From CAVXHQ01 sp963761735 (GTDB taxonomy: Bacteria > Pseudomonadota > Alphaproteobacteria > Rhodobacterales > Rhodobacteraceae): DNA of 64,000 nucleotides. The notes under the pieces are model-generated. The model was not told the origin of the DNA, did no database searches, and saw only the letters and a program-made list of their open reading frames with translations. Position 1 is the first letter of the stretch. Every line of letters begins with the position of its first letter. Location: contig CAVXHQ010000003.1 in NCBI GenBank assembly GCA_963761735.1, forward strand, positions 682,001 to 746,000, written 5' to 3'. Of the stretch, positions 52,505-61,164 are shown piece by piece. The position numbers were made by a program, and so were the translations under genes.

Positions 52505-52703
52505 CTCCAGCGGCGCTGGTAAACTCAGGCTAGGCGGCTGCGAAGAAAAGCAAGTTGAGATGGCCGCGTGCCCCCGCAACCATCTCAACTTGCGATGCAA
52601 GTTCACGAAGATCGGCCGCCCCCACTGGGTGGCCGTCTTTCGTTTGCAAGTTGAGATTTGAGCGCCCTCCCGCAACCAAAAAACAGCTCTAAATCAAACG
52701 CTT
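52505..52703. repeat. Cluster of inverted and direct repeats after the TIR gene
   Basis: GCAAGTTGAGATGG (52550-52563) pairs with CCATCTCAACTTGC (52580-52593), a perfect 14-base stem. A 32-base unit beginning CAAGTTGAGAT and ending CCCGCAACCA occurs twice in direct order (52551-52582 and 52647-52678). A third hairpin, GGCCGCCC with GGGTGGCC, lies at about 52614-52635. No gene fits here. It could be a recombination or termination region at the edge of the defence island. Confidence 0.6.
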
Positions 52704-52730
52704 AAAGCCCGACCTAATCAGTCGGGCTTT
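52704..52730 (+). terminator. Rho-independent terminator
   Basis: AAAGCCCGAC pairs with GTCGGGCTTT around a seven-base loop (CTAATCA). The symmetrical A/T ends would let it work for both directions, closing the TIR transcript from the left. Confidence 0.75.
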
Positions 52731-52774
52731 TGCTTGTCCGGTTCTTGTCAACGCCTTGTCAACGTTTGGCGAGT

Positions 52775-52798
52775 CCCCCTTAAACAGGGGGCTTTTTT
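52775..52798 (+). terminator. Second terminator, embedded in the 3' end of the MerR gene
   Basis: CCCCCT-TAAAC-AGGGGG followed by CTTTTTT on the plus strand. The minus strand MerR frame runs through it to its stop at 52780, which suggests that the last MerR codons were acquired by fusion with this sequence. Confidence 0.7.
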
Positions 52799-53283
52799 GC
52801 GTCTGGCCTGCCCGAAAACCTTGTGGCACCATCCAGCCCCTTAGTTTCATATTCTTCACGATGACCATGGGCGCCGATGCACAGACGGTGATCGCCGAGC
52901 ACTTGGATAACGCGGCAATCCCCAGCTTGCCCCTGATCGTCCGCCTTTGCCATCCGCGCCAGTTCTTTGCGAAGCTGCGCAAGAATGGTCATGCGTCGGT
53001 CCACTGCCGCGAGCTGCTTTCGAGCGATCTCATGTGCGGGCGCGCAATCTTCGGTCGGTTCTTCGGCCAGAGCCATCAAATCCGCGATGTCATCGAGCCC
53101 GAACCCCAGTTCTCGCGCATGGCGCAGAAATGCCAGCCGTTCGAGTGCGGCGTCGTCGTATCGCCGCTGCCCGCCTTCCGTGCGCGCGGGTGACGGGATC
53201 AGACCACGGCTTTCGTAATAGCGGATCGTCGTCACCTTCACGCCAGTCTGGCGCGACATCTGCCCGATTGAATATTCTTTCAC
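52780..53283 (-). CDS. MerR-family metal regulator (ZntR/CadR-like) with unusual tail
   Basis: 167 residues. The winged helix is standard (SIGQMSRQTGVKVTTIRYYE, then GQRRYDDAALERLAFL). Metal-sensor cysteines occur at TEDCAPAH, GDCRVIQVL and RLCIGAHGHRE, arranged as in three-Cys MerR sensors with an added His. After HGHREEY the last 25 residues have no family counterpart and pass through a terminator. The normal stop therefore seems to have been lost at a junction near 52855. It should activate the divergent CDF exporter when zinc, cadmium, cobalt or similar binds. Confidence 0.82.
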   Translation of the reverse strand: MKEYSIGQMSRQTGVKVTTIRYYESRGLIPSPARTEGGQRRYDDAALERLAFLRHARELGFGLDDIADLMALAEEPTEDCAPAHEIARKQLAAVDRRMTILAQLRKELARMAKADDQGQAGDCRVIQVLGDHRLCIGAHGHREEYETKGLDGATRFSGRPDAKKPPV

Positions 53284-53292
53284 ATTTACCCC

Positions 53293-53323
53293 TTGAAGCT
53301 ACAGTCGCTGTAGATCGCATCTA
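53293..53323 (+). promoter_or_regulatory. MerR-type promoter of the CDF gene
   Basis: TTGAAG (53293-53298) and CATCTA (53318-53323) are separated by 19 bases. The spacer contains the dyad CTACAG-TCG-CTGTAG (53299-53313), the expected dimer site for the adjacent regulator. Confidence 0.75.
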
Positions 53324-53358
53324 CATGAAAAGGATACGAATCGAAAGGAGCCACCGTT

Positions 53359-54291
53359 ATGGGGCACGGCCATCATCACGTCGACGCGCAAGCAGGCGAC
53401 CGCCGCGTCTTTGCCGCCATTGCGGTCAATATGGGGCTCACAGTCGCGCAGGTCATAGGCGGTATCATGTCCGGATCGCTGGCTTTGATCGCGGACGCGC
53501 TGCATAATTTCTCCGACGCGATCTCGCTCATCATCGCTTTCGGCGCGCGCAAGATAGCGCGACGGCCACGGGACGCGCAGATGACCTTCGGCTATGGCCG
53601 GGTCGAGGTTGTGGCGGCACTCATCAACTATACGACGCTTATCGTGATAGGCCTCTACCTTCTCTATGAAGCCGCAATGCGTTTTGCCGACCCTCAGGAT
53701 GTCGAGGGTTGGATTATCGTCGTCATCGCGGGCATCGCTCTCGTTGTTGACGTGGTCACGGCCATGCTGACTTTCGCCATGTCCAAGTCCAGCGTGAACA
53801 TCCGCGCGGCCTTCCTGCACAATGTGGCTGACGCACTCGGTTCCGTCGCCGTGATCTTCGCAGGCACATTGATCCTGCTTTACGACTGGCGGCTGATCGA
53901 TCCCATCGTGACGGCTCTGATCGCGGGCTACATCTTATGGCAATCCTTCCGAGAGATCGGTCCCGTGATCCGCATCCTGATGCTGGGCTCGCCGCCCGAG
54001 ATCGAGACGGAAGCTGTCCTCCATACGGTGCGCGGCATCGACGGCGTGACCGGCATCCACCACGCCCATTTCTGGCAGATGGACGAACATCGCGCTGCGC
54101 TGGACGCTCATATCGTCATTGCGGAGGGACGCTGGAATGACGCAGACGCTGTAAAGGACCGGATCAAGGCCGCATTGTCCGACCAATTCGATATCGAACA
54201 CACCACTCTGGAACTGGAATGCGCGCGTCACGCTTGCGATGACCCATCCGAGTTCGGCGGGCGAGGCCACGGCGAGGAGCAGCACGGATGA
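53359..54291 (+). CDS. Cation diffusion facilitator (CDF) metal efflux protein
   Basis: 310 residues with AAAGGAG before ATG 53359. A His-rich N-terminus (GHGHHHVDAQ) is followed by six helices with the metal-site residues in DALHNFSDAISLI (helix 2) and HNVADALGSVAVI (helix 5). The C-terminal cytoplasmic domain (HHAHFWQMDEHRAALDAH) forms the dimer. It exports zinc, cobalt or cadmium in exchange for protons. Regulated by the divergent MerR protein. The C-terminus overlaps the next gene's start (ATGA). Confidence 0.9.
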   Translation: MGHGHHHVDAQAGDRRVFAAIAVNMGLTVAQVIGGIMSGSLALIADALHNFSDAISLIIAFGARKIARRPRDAQMTFGYGRVEVVAALINYTTLIVIGLYLLYEAAMRFADPQDVEGWIIVVIAGIALVVDVVTAMLTFAMSKSSVNIRAAFLHNVADALGSVAVIFAGTLILLYDWRLIDPIVTALIAGYILWQSFREIGPVIRILMLGSPPEIETEAVLHTVRGIDGVTGIHHAHFWQMDEHRAALDAHIVIAEGRWNDADAVKDRIKAALSDQFDIEHTTLELECARHACDDPSEFGGRGHGEEQHG

Positions 54292-54824
54292 GCGGTATTG
54301 TTCCCCTCACGCTGGTCATCGCCCTTTTCTGCGAAGCTGCGTTGATCGCGATGCTGGTCTGGTCGATCTTTGTCCCGGATCGCCGCCTTTGGCCCCCTCG
54401 GCAGGTGAGCTGGCTTAGTCAGATCATTGTTTGGATGCCCACCATCACGGTTTTCGGCAGCGCCATTATCATCGGCCTCATTCAATGGAACGCCTTGGGC
54501 TGGCCCCTTTGGCTTCGCTGGACTATCGGACTGCCGTTGATCCTTGCAGGTAACGTAGTGGTCTGGACTGCGGCCTTGGGGATCGGCATGGACGCAACGA
54601 GCGGTGCGGAAGCGGAGCTGAAGACTGACGGCTTCTACCGCTGGTCGCGAAACCCGCAATACGTCGCCGACATGGGCATACTGCTCGGATTGGCGATCCT
54701 GTCCGCCGCGCCGTCTGCATGGATCATCGTAATAGGCGGCGTAGTCGCCTTCGCACTCGCACCCTTTGCCGAGGAACCTTGGCTCGAAAGTAACCGTACG
54801 GTCTCCCTGCACTGCCGCGCATAG
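54288..54824 (+). pseudogene. Isoprenylcysteine carboxyl methyltransferase-like membrane protein, 3' cut by IS66
   Basis: Four or five membrane helices precede FYRWSRNPQYVADMGILLGL and PFAEEPWLES, the SAM-binding RNPQY signature and the start of the EEPWLE motif of ICMT/PEMT-like proteins (often beside CDF genes). In relatives the chain continues after this motif with about 15 more residues. Here residue 167 is the last native one, because the IS66 left end GTAACCGTACGG begins at 54790. The final residues (NRTVSLHCRA) come from the IS. Activity is doubtful. Coupled to the CDF gene by ATGA overlap. Confidence 0.75.
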
Positions 54825-54874
54825 GGAGTGAGGGATAGTGTCCGCTTAGGATAGCGGACACTAAGGGGCGATCG

Positions 54875-55255
54875 ATGGCGCGTCGTGCGAGACGGCTCTG
54901 GAGCGACGAGGAGAAGCGCTCGATCTGCTTTCAGACGGCAGCGCCGGATGTGTCGGTGGCGCAGGTTGCGCGTCGATATGCGATGAACGCCAACATGATC
55001 TTCAAATGGCTGCGGGATCCTCGATACGCCCCCACCGCCGAACCGGTGGTCGAGATATGCGCTGCGGATGTCGCTGGCTTCCTGCCGGTTGAGATCGTCG
55101 ATCAGCCGGAGTGGAGGGATCATGACGCGGTGTCTGATCCGACCGCTGATCCTGGCACAATCGAGATCGATGTCGCAGGTGGTCACCGACTGCGGATTGT
55201 GGGCACCTACGATCCCGAGGCGCTGGCCCGGCTGATCCGGGGCCTGTCGCCATGA
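54875..55255 (+). CDS. tnpA: IS66 TnpA (second copy)
   Basis: 126 residues. RLWSDEEKRSICFQTAAPDV and RYAMNANMIFKWLRDPRY match the TnpA at 35540 in the helix-turn-helix; the middle differs, so this is a different IS66 species. Intact as a gene, but part of a defective element. ATGA overlap with the tnpB fragment. Confidence 0.85.
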   Translation: MARRARRLWSDEEKRSICFQTAAPDVSVAQVARRYAMNANMIFKWLRDPRYAPTAEPVVEICAADVAGFLPVEIVDQPEWRDHDAVSDPTADPGTIEIDVAGGHRLRIVGTYDPEALARLIRGLSP

Positions 55256-55343
55256 TCCCGGTCCCGTCGAACACGCGGGTCTGGCTGGCGGCCGGTGTCA
55301 CAGACATGCGACGGGGGTTCACGACGCTGGCGGCTCAAGCTGA
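55252..55343 (+). pseudogene. IS66 TnpB 5' fragment
   Basis: PSNTRVWLAAGVTDMRRGF, then TTLAAQA, is the start of TnpB, cut by the left end of IS21 at 55344. Confidence 0.85.
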
Positions 55344-55451
55344 TGTAAATCCCGGAGGCAAACTGGGCCACGGAAACGGTGGGATTACCTGACCGTCGCG
55401 GAGTAAAATTCTGCCATTCTGAGACCCGGGGCGGAAGCTGAGGGTCGGGAG

Positions 55452-56951
55452 ATGTATTCTGTGGAACTGTATACCCGGGTGCGCAGAGCGTGCCATGTCG
55501 AGGGCATGAGTGAGCGCGAGGCGGGGCGGAAGTTCGGGATCGACCGCAAGACAGTGTCGAAGATCCTGAAGCATTCGGTTCCGCCGGGATATCGGCGCCA
55601 AGCGATGCCGCAGCGTCCCAAGCTTGATCCCTTTGTGCCGGTGATCGACCAGATCCTCGAAGAGGATAAGAGCAAACTCAAGAAACAGCGGCACACTGCC
55701 AAGCGAATTCATGCGCGGCTGCGCGACGAGCATGGCTTTACGGGCGGGATCACCATCGTCACTGATTATGTGCGTGAGAAGAAGCGGCGGACGCGGGAAG
55801 TGTTCGTGCCGCTGTCGCATGCGCCGGGCCATGTTCAGGTCGATTTCGGCGAAACGCTGGGCGTGATTGCCGGTGTTGAGTGTAAGCTGCACTACTTTGC
55901 GATGGCGCTTCCGCATTCGGATGCGTTCTTCATCAAGACCTACCCCGCCGAGACGACCGAGGCGTTTTGTGATGGCCACAACGCCGCTTTTGCATTCTTC
56001 GGCGGCGTGCTCTTGTCGATCCTCTACGACAATACAACGATCGCAGTGGCGAAAATCCTGGGCGATGGCCTCCGGTTGCGCACCCGCGTCTTTTCGGAAT
56101 TGCAGTCGCATTACCTGTTCGACGACAAGTTCGGCCGACCGGGCAAAGGCAATGACAAAGGCAACGTCGAGGGGGTGATCGGATATGGGCGGCGCAACTT
56201 CCTCGTTCCCGCGCCGCGGTCCGACAGCTTCGATGCGTTGAACACCTGGCTGGAAGATCAGTGCCTGACGCGACAGGGCGACATTGTGCGTGGTCATACC
56301 GAGACTGTCGGTGAACGTCTGATGCGGGATCTCAATGCGCTGATGGCGCTGCCGACCACCCCTTACGATGCTTGCGACAGGGTCAGCACCCGGGCGACAT
56401 CGATCTCCATGGTCCGTTATCGCAACAATGACTACTCGGTGCCTGTCGCTCATGCCCATCACGAGGTTCAGGTTCGTGGGTATGTCCATGAGGTTGTGAT
56501 CGGCTGCGGGGCCGAGGTGATTGCCCACCACCGCCGGTCCTACGACAAGGCGGACATGGTATTTGATCCGATGCATTACCTGCCGCTGTTGGAGCAAAAG
56601 GTTGGGGCGCTGGATCAAGCCGCACCGCTGCAAGGCTGGGATCTGCCGGATGAGTTCGCCACCCTGCGCCGACTGTTGGAGGCGCGGATGGGGAAGAAGG
56701 GCAAGCGCGAATATGTTCAGGTTTTACGTCTGCTGGAAACGTTCGAACTGACCCATCTGCATGGTGCGATCCGGCAGGCGCTCGATCTCGGGGCCATCGG
56801 CTATGATGCTGTGAAGCATCTTGTCCTGTGCCGGATCGAGAGGCGTCCGCCACGGCTGGATCTCGATATTTATCCCTATCTGCCCAGAGCACAGGTCGGG
56901 ACGACAGACCCGGCCAGCTACATGAGCCTGATGTCGGGGGTGCCGACATGA
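55452..56951 (+). CDS. istA: IS21 transposase IstA
   Basis: 499 residues. HTH in MSEREAGRKFGIDRKTVSKI, DDE core in PGHVQVDFGETLGVIAGVEC (first Asp), GVLLSILYDNTTIAV (second Asp) and GRPGKGNDKGNVEGVIGYGR (Glu region), then a Mu-like beta-barrel. Intact. The stop overlaps istB (ATGA). Confidence 0.93.
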   Translation: MYSVELYTRVRRACHVEGMSEREAGRKFGIDRKTVSKILKHSVPPGYRRQAMPQRPKLDPFVPVIDQILEEDKSKLKKQRHTAKRIHARLRDEHGFTGGITIVTDYVREKKRRTREVFVPLSHAPGHVQVDFGETLGVIAGVECKLHYFAMALPHSDAFFIKTYPAETTEAFCDGHNAAFAFFGGVLLSILYDNTTIAVAKILGDGLRLRTRVFSELQSHYLFDDKFGRPGKGNDKGNVEGVIGYGRRNFLVPAPRSDSFDALNTWLEDQCLTRQGDIVRGHTETVGERLMRDLNALMALPTTPYDACDRVSTRATSISMVRYRNNDYSVPVAHAHHEVQVRGYVHEVVIGCGAEVIAHHRRSYDKADMVFDPMHYLPLLEQKVGALDQAAPLQGWDLPDEFATLRRLLEARMGKKGKREYVQVLRLLETFELTHLHGAIRQALDLGAIGYDAVKHLVLCRIERRPPRLDLDIYPYLPRAQVGTTDPASYMSLMSGVPT

Positions 56952-57700
56952 GCGACACTCCGCAGGTCTTATTGCAGCATCACCTCAAGGCGCTCCGACT
57001 GCCGACCTTCAAGAGCGAATATGGCAAGCTGGCCCGTCAGTGTGCGGCAGAGGGCAAGGATCATGTTCAATATCTGCTGCGGCTTTGCGAACTGGAGCTG
57101 ATCGAACGCGAACGCCGGATGGTTGAGCGGCGGATCAAAGCCGCGAAGTTCCCGGCCACCAAGAGCCTCGACAGTTTCGACTTCAAGGCGATCCCGTCGC
57201 TCAACAAGGTCTTGACCATGGAGCTGGCACGTTGCGAATACGCTGATCGCCGCGAGAACATTATTGCTCTGGGTCCATCGGGAACCGGCAAGACCCACAT
57301 TGCCTTGGGGCTTGGTCTCGCCGCTTGCCAGAAGGGCCTGAAGGTCCGCTTCACGACGGCCGCCGCGCTGGTGCATGAGTTGATCGAGGCAGCCGATGAT
57401 CGGCGTCTGCAGCGCCTGCAAAAGCTGATTGTCAGTCAGGATCTGTTGATCATTGACGAACTTGGCTTCGTTCCCCTGAGCAAATCCGGCGCGGAGTTGC
57501 TGTTCGAAGTCATCTCGCAGCGCTATGAGCGAGGATCAATCGTCATCACGTCCAATCTGCCGTTTGATGAATGGACCGAAGTCTTCGGATCCGAGCGCCT
57601 TACCGGCGCCATCCTCGACCGCCTGACCCACCATGTTCACATCCTGGAAATGAACGGCGACAGCTACCGGCTGCGACAGAGCCGCAAACTCCAAGACTGA
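56948..57700 (+). CDS. istB: IS21 helper ATPase IstB
   Basis: 250 residues, DnaC-like AAA+. IIALGPSGTGKTHIALGLGL is Walker A, LLIIDELGFVPLSKSGAELL is Walker B, IVITSNLPFDEWTEVFGSER the sensor region. Typical length and intact, so together with istA this element could be mobile. Confidence 0.93.
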   Translation: MSDTPQVLLQHHLKALRLPTFKSEYGKLARQCAAEGKDHVQYLLRLCELELIERERRMVERRIKAAKFPATKSLDSFDFKAIPSLNKVLTMELARCEYADRRENIIALGPSGTGKTHIALGLGLAACQKGLKVRFTTAAALVHELIEAADDRRLQRLQKLIVSQDLLIIDELGFVPLSKSGAELLFEVISQRYERGSIVITSNLPFDEWTEVFGSERLTGAILDRLTHHVHILEMNGDSYRLRQSRKLQD

Positions 57701-57854
57701 AACCGCAAAAACAGCAGCAATGCTGGCCTGCGGCCAGCGCACTCTGGCGCGCGTCAGCTACTTGGCGAGCACACGCGCCAGAGCGCCGCGAACATCCAGG
57801 CCGTGGCCCCATTTTGCGCCGGTAAATGGTCCCTTTTGTCGCCGAGATTGACAC

Positions 57855-58110
57855 CGAGGCGTTGGGCTGGCTGCCGCATACGACGCGGGCGGCGATCAGC
57901 GGCTTGCGCAAAGCGGGCCATGCGATCGAGACCATCAAGGGCGCAAAGGGGGTCGGGACCCGCTACCGAATTGCAGCCGACGCGAAGGCTAAGCGAGCCG
58001 GGACCACGCAGGCACCTTCGAACGGCGGTTCCGGAAAATCCGGGCGCGTACCCCGCGCGACGCTGCGGCTGAACACGCATGCGAAGCCCACTGCACCGGG
58101 GGCTCGGTAG
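57855..58110 (+). pseudogene. DUF3489 protein, 5' truncated by IS21
   Basis: After the IS21 end the frame reads EALGWLPHTTRAAISGLRKA and HAIETIKGAKGVGTRYRI, the DUF3489 winged-helix-like core. The N-terminus, normally another 40-80 residues, is gone; an ATG at 57826 inside IS21 could allow expression of a short form. In alphaproteobacteria DUF3489, DUF2924 and a large serine recombinase form a recurrent trio, which is the arrangement here. Confidence 0.7.
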
Positions 58111-58115
58111 CCACG

Positions 58116-58613
58116 ATGAACAGCGCCGACGCAATCGCCGTTGATCTCGCCAACCTGCTGACCGCTGACCGGGTCCGCCTCTCGGCCCTATGGTCAGATG
58201 TCCATGGCAGCGATCCACCCAAGAACCTCAGCTTGCCCTTCCTGCGGCAAGCTTTGTCGTATGAGGAACTGTGCGCGCACCAAGGTCCCCTGCACAGCAG
58301 ACTGCGGCGCCAGATCAGGCATCGGGGCCAACAACTGATGGCGGCGCAAGGCAGCACCGGACCGGCGTCCGCTCCACATGCGACACCCATCTCCACTCTC
58401 CAACCCGGCGCGCGCCTCATGCGCGACTGGAACGGCAAGACATGGGTCGTCGATGTCACTGCCACCGGGTTCACCATGCAGGGTCATTCCTACAAATCCC
58501 TCACCGCCATCGCGAGGAAGATCACCGGCGCGCATTGGTCCGGACCGAGGTTCTTTGGCTTGAAAGGGCCTTCAACACCCCGTTCAACGCCGGTTGAACG
58601 GGAGGCAGCATAA
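58116..58613 (+). CDS. DUF2924 domain protein
   Basis: 165 residues. LWSDVHGSDPPKNLSLPFLR in the first half and MRDWNGKTWVVDVTATGF then YKSLTAIARKITGAHWSGPR in the second are the DUF2924 signature; the latter resembles a small RAMA/DNA-binding fold. It overlaps the recombinase start (TAATG) and is probably an accessory factor for that recombinase. Biochemical role unknown. Confidence 0.85.
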   Translation: MNSADAIAVDLANLLTADRVRLSALWSDVHGSDPPKNLSLPFLRQALSYEELCAHQGPLHSRLRRQIRHRGQQLMAAQGSTGPASAPHATPISTLQPGARLMRDWNGKTWVVDVTATGFTMQGHSYKSLTAIARKITGAHWSGPRFFGLKGPSTPRSTPVEREAA

Positions 58614-59900
58614 TGGCCCCGAAGATCCGCTGTGCCATCTACACCCGCAAATCCACCGAGGACGGGCTGGAGCAGGACTTCAACTCGCTCGATGCGCAAC
58701 ACGAGGCATGTGCTGCTTACGTCACCAGTCAGAAGGCCGAAGGCTGGACCCTGCTGCCAGACCGCTATGATGATGGCGGGATCTCCGGTGGCACACTGGA
58801 GCGCCCTGTCCTGCAAAGGTTGCTCGCGGATATCGCCGACGGGCGCGTTGACCGGATCGTCCTCTATAAGATCGACCGGCTGACCCGGTCTCTTTCTGAC
58901 TTTGCCAAAATCGTCGATCAGCTCGATGCGATGGACGCAAGCTTCGTTTCTGTCACGCAAAGCTTTAATACGGCCACCTCTATGGGTCGGCTCACCCTGA
59001 ACATGCTGCTCAGCTTTGCCCAGTTCGAGCGCGAGGTGACGGCGGAGCGTATCCGCGACAAGATCGCAGCGTCCAAGCGCAAAGGCCTATGGATGGGGGG
59101 GCACGGTGCCGCGGGGCTATCTGCAGAGCGGCCGGACGCTGGTTGAGAACCCGGATGAAGCACCGCTGATCCGCAAAATCTATGCAGGCTATCTGCTGGC
59201 CGGATCTATTGGTCGGCTGAAGGCGCTGCTGGACGCGGACGGCGAGACGACGCGGCGGACGATGTCCCCGGGTGGCGTCGCCGGTGGCGGCAAGCCCTTC
59301 GTAAAGAACCATCTCCACGCTATTCTCAGCAATCCGCTCTACAATGGCAAGATCGTCCACAAGGGCACAGTCTACGAAGGCCAGCACCCCGGGCTGATTG
59401 AAGATGACACGTGGCGGGCAGTTCAGGACATGCTGCAGGTGGCCGCGGCGCATCCACGAGGACGCGCCAGGCATTCAACGCGCGCCGGGCACCTCCGGAC
59501 TGCAGGGCACCTTACGATCACCGCAGGTTCAGACACTGACAGCGACACTTCCCTCATCCACACCGCGCCACTCACAATCCGAAAGCGCGGTGTCGAAACC
59601 AAAGTCATCATCGGCGCAGCCACCGCCAGGCCGGACCCGGTGCTTATCGACAATCTGGCCCGCGCGCATCTCTGGTATGACGCATTAAAGTCTGGCGAGA
59701 CCTTCAAAGCGATCGCCGCGAAATACCAGACCGACGTCAAACGCCTGCGCCAGACATTGCAGCTTGCGTTCCTTGCACCCGACATCACGGCAAGCATCCT
59801 GTCAGGACAGCAGCCCGTTGGACTGACCTCCAAGTGGATCCAGATGAACCAGCTGCCACACGATCGGGATGCCCAGCGCGAATTACTCGCTGCGCTCTGA
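58613..59900 (+). pseudogene. Large serine recombinase, frameshifted in a G7 tract
   Basis: The first frame has the resolvase domain: CAIYTRKSTEDGLEQDFNSL with the nucleophilic Ser, DGGISGGTLERPVLQRLLAD, and LYKIDRLTRSLSDFAKIV. After KGLWMGG the frame ends at 59146, while the next frame continues PRGYLQSGRTLVENPDEAPL (recombinase domain), YNGKIVHKGTVYEGQHPGLI and a C-terminal zinc-ribbon-less tail to 59900. Seven G's at 59095-59101, where six would keep the frame (MGGTVPRGY), explain the break. It is a pseudogene, a phase-variable tract, or a sequencing slip. Function: integration or excision of the island. Confidence 0.85.
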
Positions 59901-60082
59901 TCCGCTCGCCTGAACGATAATACAAAAGTGGGTCCTGACAGAGTCGCCGGAGAGACGATTGACGCGGGGCGGGGCCGTCGGGGCACTAAGTCAGAACAGA
60001 GACCGCGAAGCAGGCGCAAAAGCCCCGGTCTCCAGGGGTTCAGCGTCACATAGAACGGTCTCAACAGGAGGAAAGACGTGTG

Positions 60083-60159
60083 TGGTGAGCCGGCTCGGGG
60101 TCGAACCGAGGACCTACTGATTAAAAGTCAGTTGCTCTAACCAGCTGAGCTACCGGCCC
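60083..60159 (-). tRNA. tRNA-Lys (anticodon TTT)
   Basis: On the minus strand a 77-base cloverleaf: acceptor GGGCCGG with CCGGCTC, D-arm AGCTCAGCTGGTTAGAGC, anticodon stem CTGAC/ATCAG around CTTTTAA (anticodon TTT), T-arm CTCGGTTCGACCCCGAG, discriminator A and encoded CCA. All stems pair. It borders the recombinase remnant and marks the change to core-like genes. Whether its 3' end is the island's attachment site is open; no second copy of its T-arm was found in the window. Confidence 0.95.
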
Positions 60160-60315
60160 ACACGGACGACGCGTCCACGCGGACATGTAGAAACCACGAC
60201 ACGGGCGGTCAACCCCCAAAAGCCCGGCCTTGCCCCGGAGGCACTGGAAACGCACGGTTCCCGGGAGATGCCGGACCGTCTGGAAACGAAGGCCGGGGTG
60301 CGATATGGCGCGCCC

Positions 60316-61164
60316 ATGACACAGACCCCGCTGACCTTTCGCAAGATGCACGGCCTCGGCAACGATTTCGTCGTCGTCGATGCGCGGGCCAAACCGGACG
60401 TGGCCAGACCGGATGCTTTTCCGGTGATGACGCCCGCCCTTGCCCGCGCGCTGGGAGACCGGCATCGCGGCGTGGGGTTCGATCAGCTCGCGGTGATCGA
60501 AACCGGGCAGGATGCGGATCTGACCCTGACGTTCTTCAACGCCGATGGCACCACCGCCGGGGCCTGCGGCAATGCCACCCGCTGCATCGCGCAGGCCGAA
60601 ATGGCGCGCCTTGGCCGCGACACCCTTCGCCTGCGAACAGAACGCGGCGTGCTGCACGCCCGGGCGGGCGCCGACGGTCGCACCAGCGTCAACATGGGCG
60701 CGCCGATGCTCGACTGGTCCGATGTGCCGCTGTCCCGCGCGATGGAAACGCTCAGGCTGCCGATCCCCGGCGCGCCGACCGCCACCGGCATGGGCAATCC
60801 GCATTGCACCTTCTTCGTGGACGATGTGGCCGCGGTGGACCTCGCGGCCTTCGGTGCCGCCCATGAACACCACCCGCTGTTCCCGCAGCGCACCAACGTG
60901 CAGGTCGCACAGATCCTGTCGCCTTCCCACATCCGCATGCGGGTGTGGGAGCGCGGCGTGGGCATCACGCTCGCCTCCGGTTCGTCGTCCTGTGCCGTGG
61001 CGGTCGCCGCCGCCCGGCGCGGCCTGACGGAACGCGCGGTGACGATCACGCTGGACGGCGGCGACCTCGACATCGACTGGCGCGAGGATGGCGTCTGGAT
61101 GACCGGTCCGACGATGCACGCCTTCGACGGCACGCTGACGCCTGCCTTCATGGCGTCCGTCTGA
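60316..61164 (+). CDS. dapF: Diaminopimelate epimerase
   Basis: 282 residues from ATG at 60316. FRKMHGLGNDFVVVDARA opens the enzyme, GACGNATRC holds the first catalytic Cys and LASGSSSCAVAVAAA the second. It interconverts LL- and meso-diaminopimelate for lysine and peptidoglycan synthesis. The stop overlaps the mtaB start (TGATG), a pairing commonly seen in Rhodobacteraceae. Confidence 0.94.
   Translation: MTQTPLTFRKMHGLGNDFVVVDARAKPDVARPDAFPVMTPALARALGDRHRGVGFDQLAVIETGQDADLTLTFFNADGTTAGACGNATRCIAQAEMARLGRDTLRLRTERGVLHARAGADGRTSVNMGAPMLDWSDVPLSRAMETLRLPIPGAPTATGMGNPHCTFFVDDVAAVDLAAFGAAHEHHPLFPQRTNVQVAQILSPSHIRMRVWERGVGITLASGSSSCAVAVAAARRGLTERAVTITLDGGDLDIDWREDGVWMTGPTMHAFDGTLTPAFMASV

Larger units (their letters stand above)
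54790..55343 (+). mobile_element. Partial IS66-family element interrupted by IS21
   Basis: The left end GTAACCGTACGG matches the end of the complete IS66 at 35455. It contains tnpA and the first 30 codons of tnpB, then stops at the IS21 boundary. The right part of IS66 is absent beyond IS21, so a deletion removed it together with the end of the methyltransferase gene. Confidence 0.82.
55344..57854 (+). mobile_element. Complete IS21-family insertion sequence
   Basis: Left end TGTAAATCCCGGAGGCAAAC... at 55344; on the minus strand the right end from 57854 reads TGTCAATCTCGGCGACAAAA..., with inner repeats ending TGGGGCCACGG on both sides. It holds intact istA and istB. A different species from the IS21 at 39587. 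There is no target duplication and left and right flanks belong to different genes (IS66 tnpB; DUF3489), which again points to an IS-anchored deletion. Length is 2511 bases. Confidence 0.88.

Noticed and set aside
52551..52678. CRISPR-like repeats
   Set aside because: Only two imperfect copies, with an internal inverted repeat and no cas genes; spacing does not fit an array.
60083..60159. tRNA-Lys as a proven island attachment site
   Set aside because: No second copy of the tRNA 3' end was found in the window, and large serine recombinases often use other sites.
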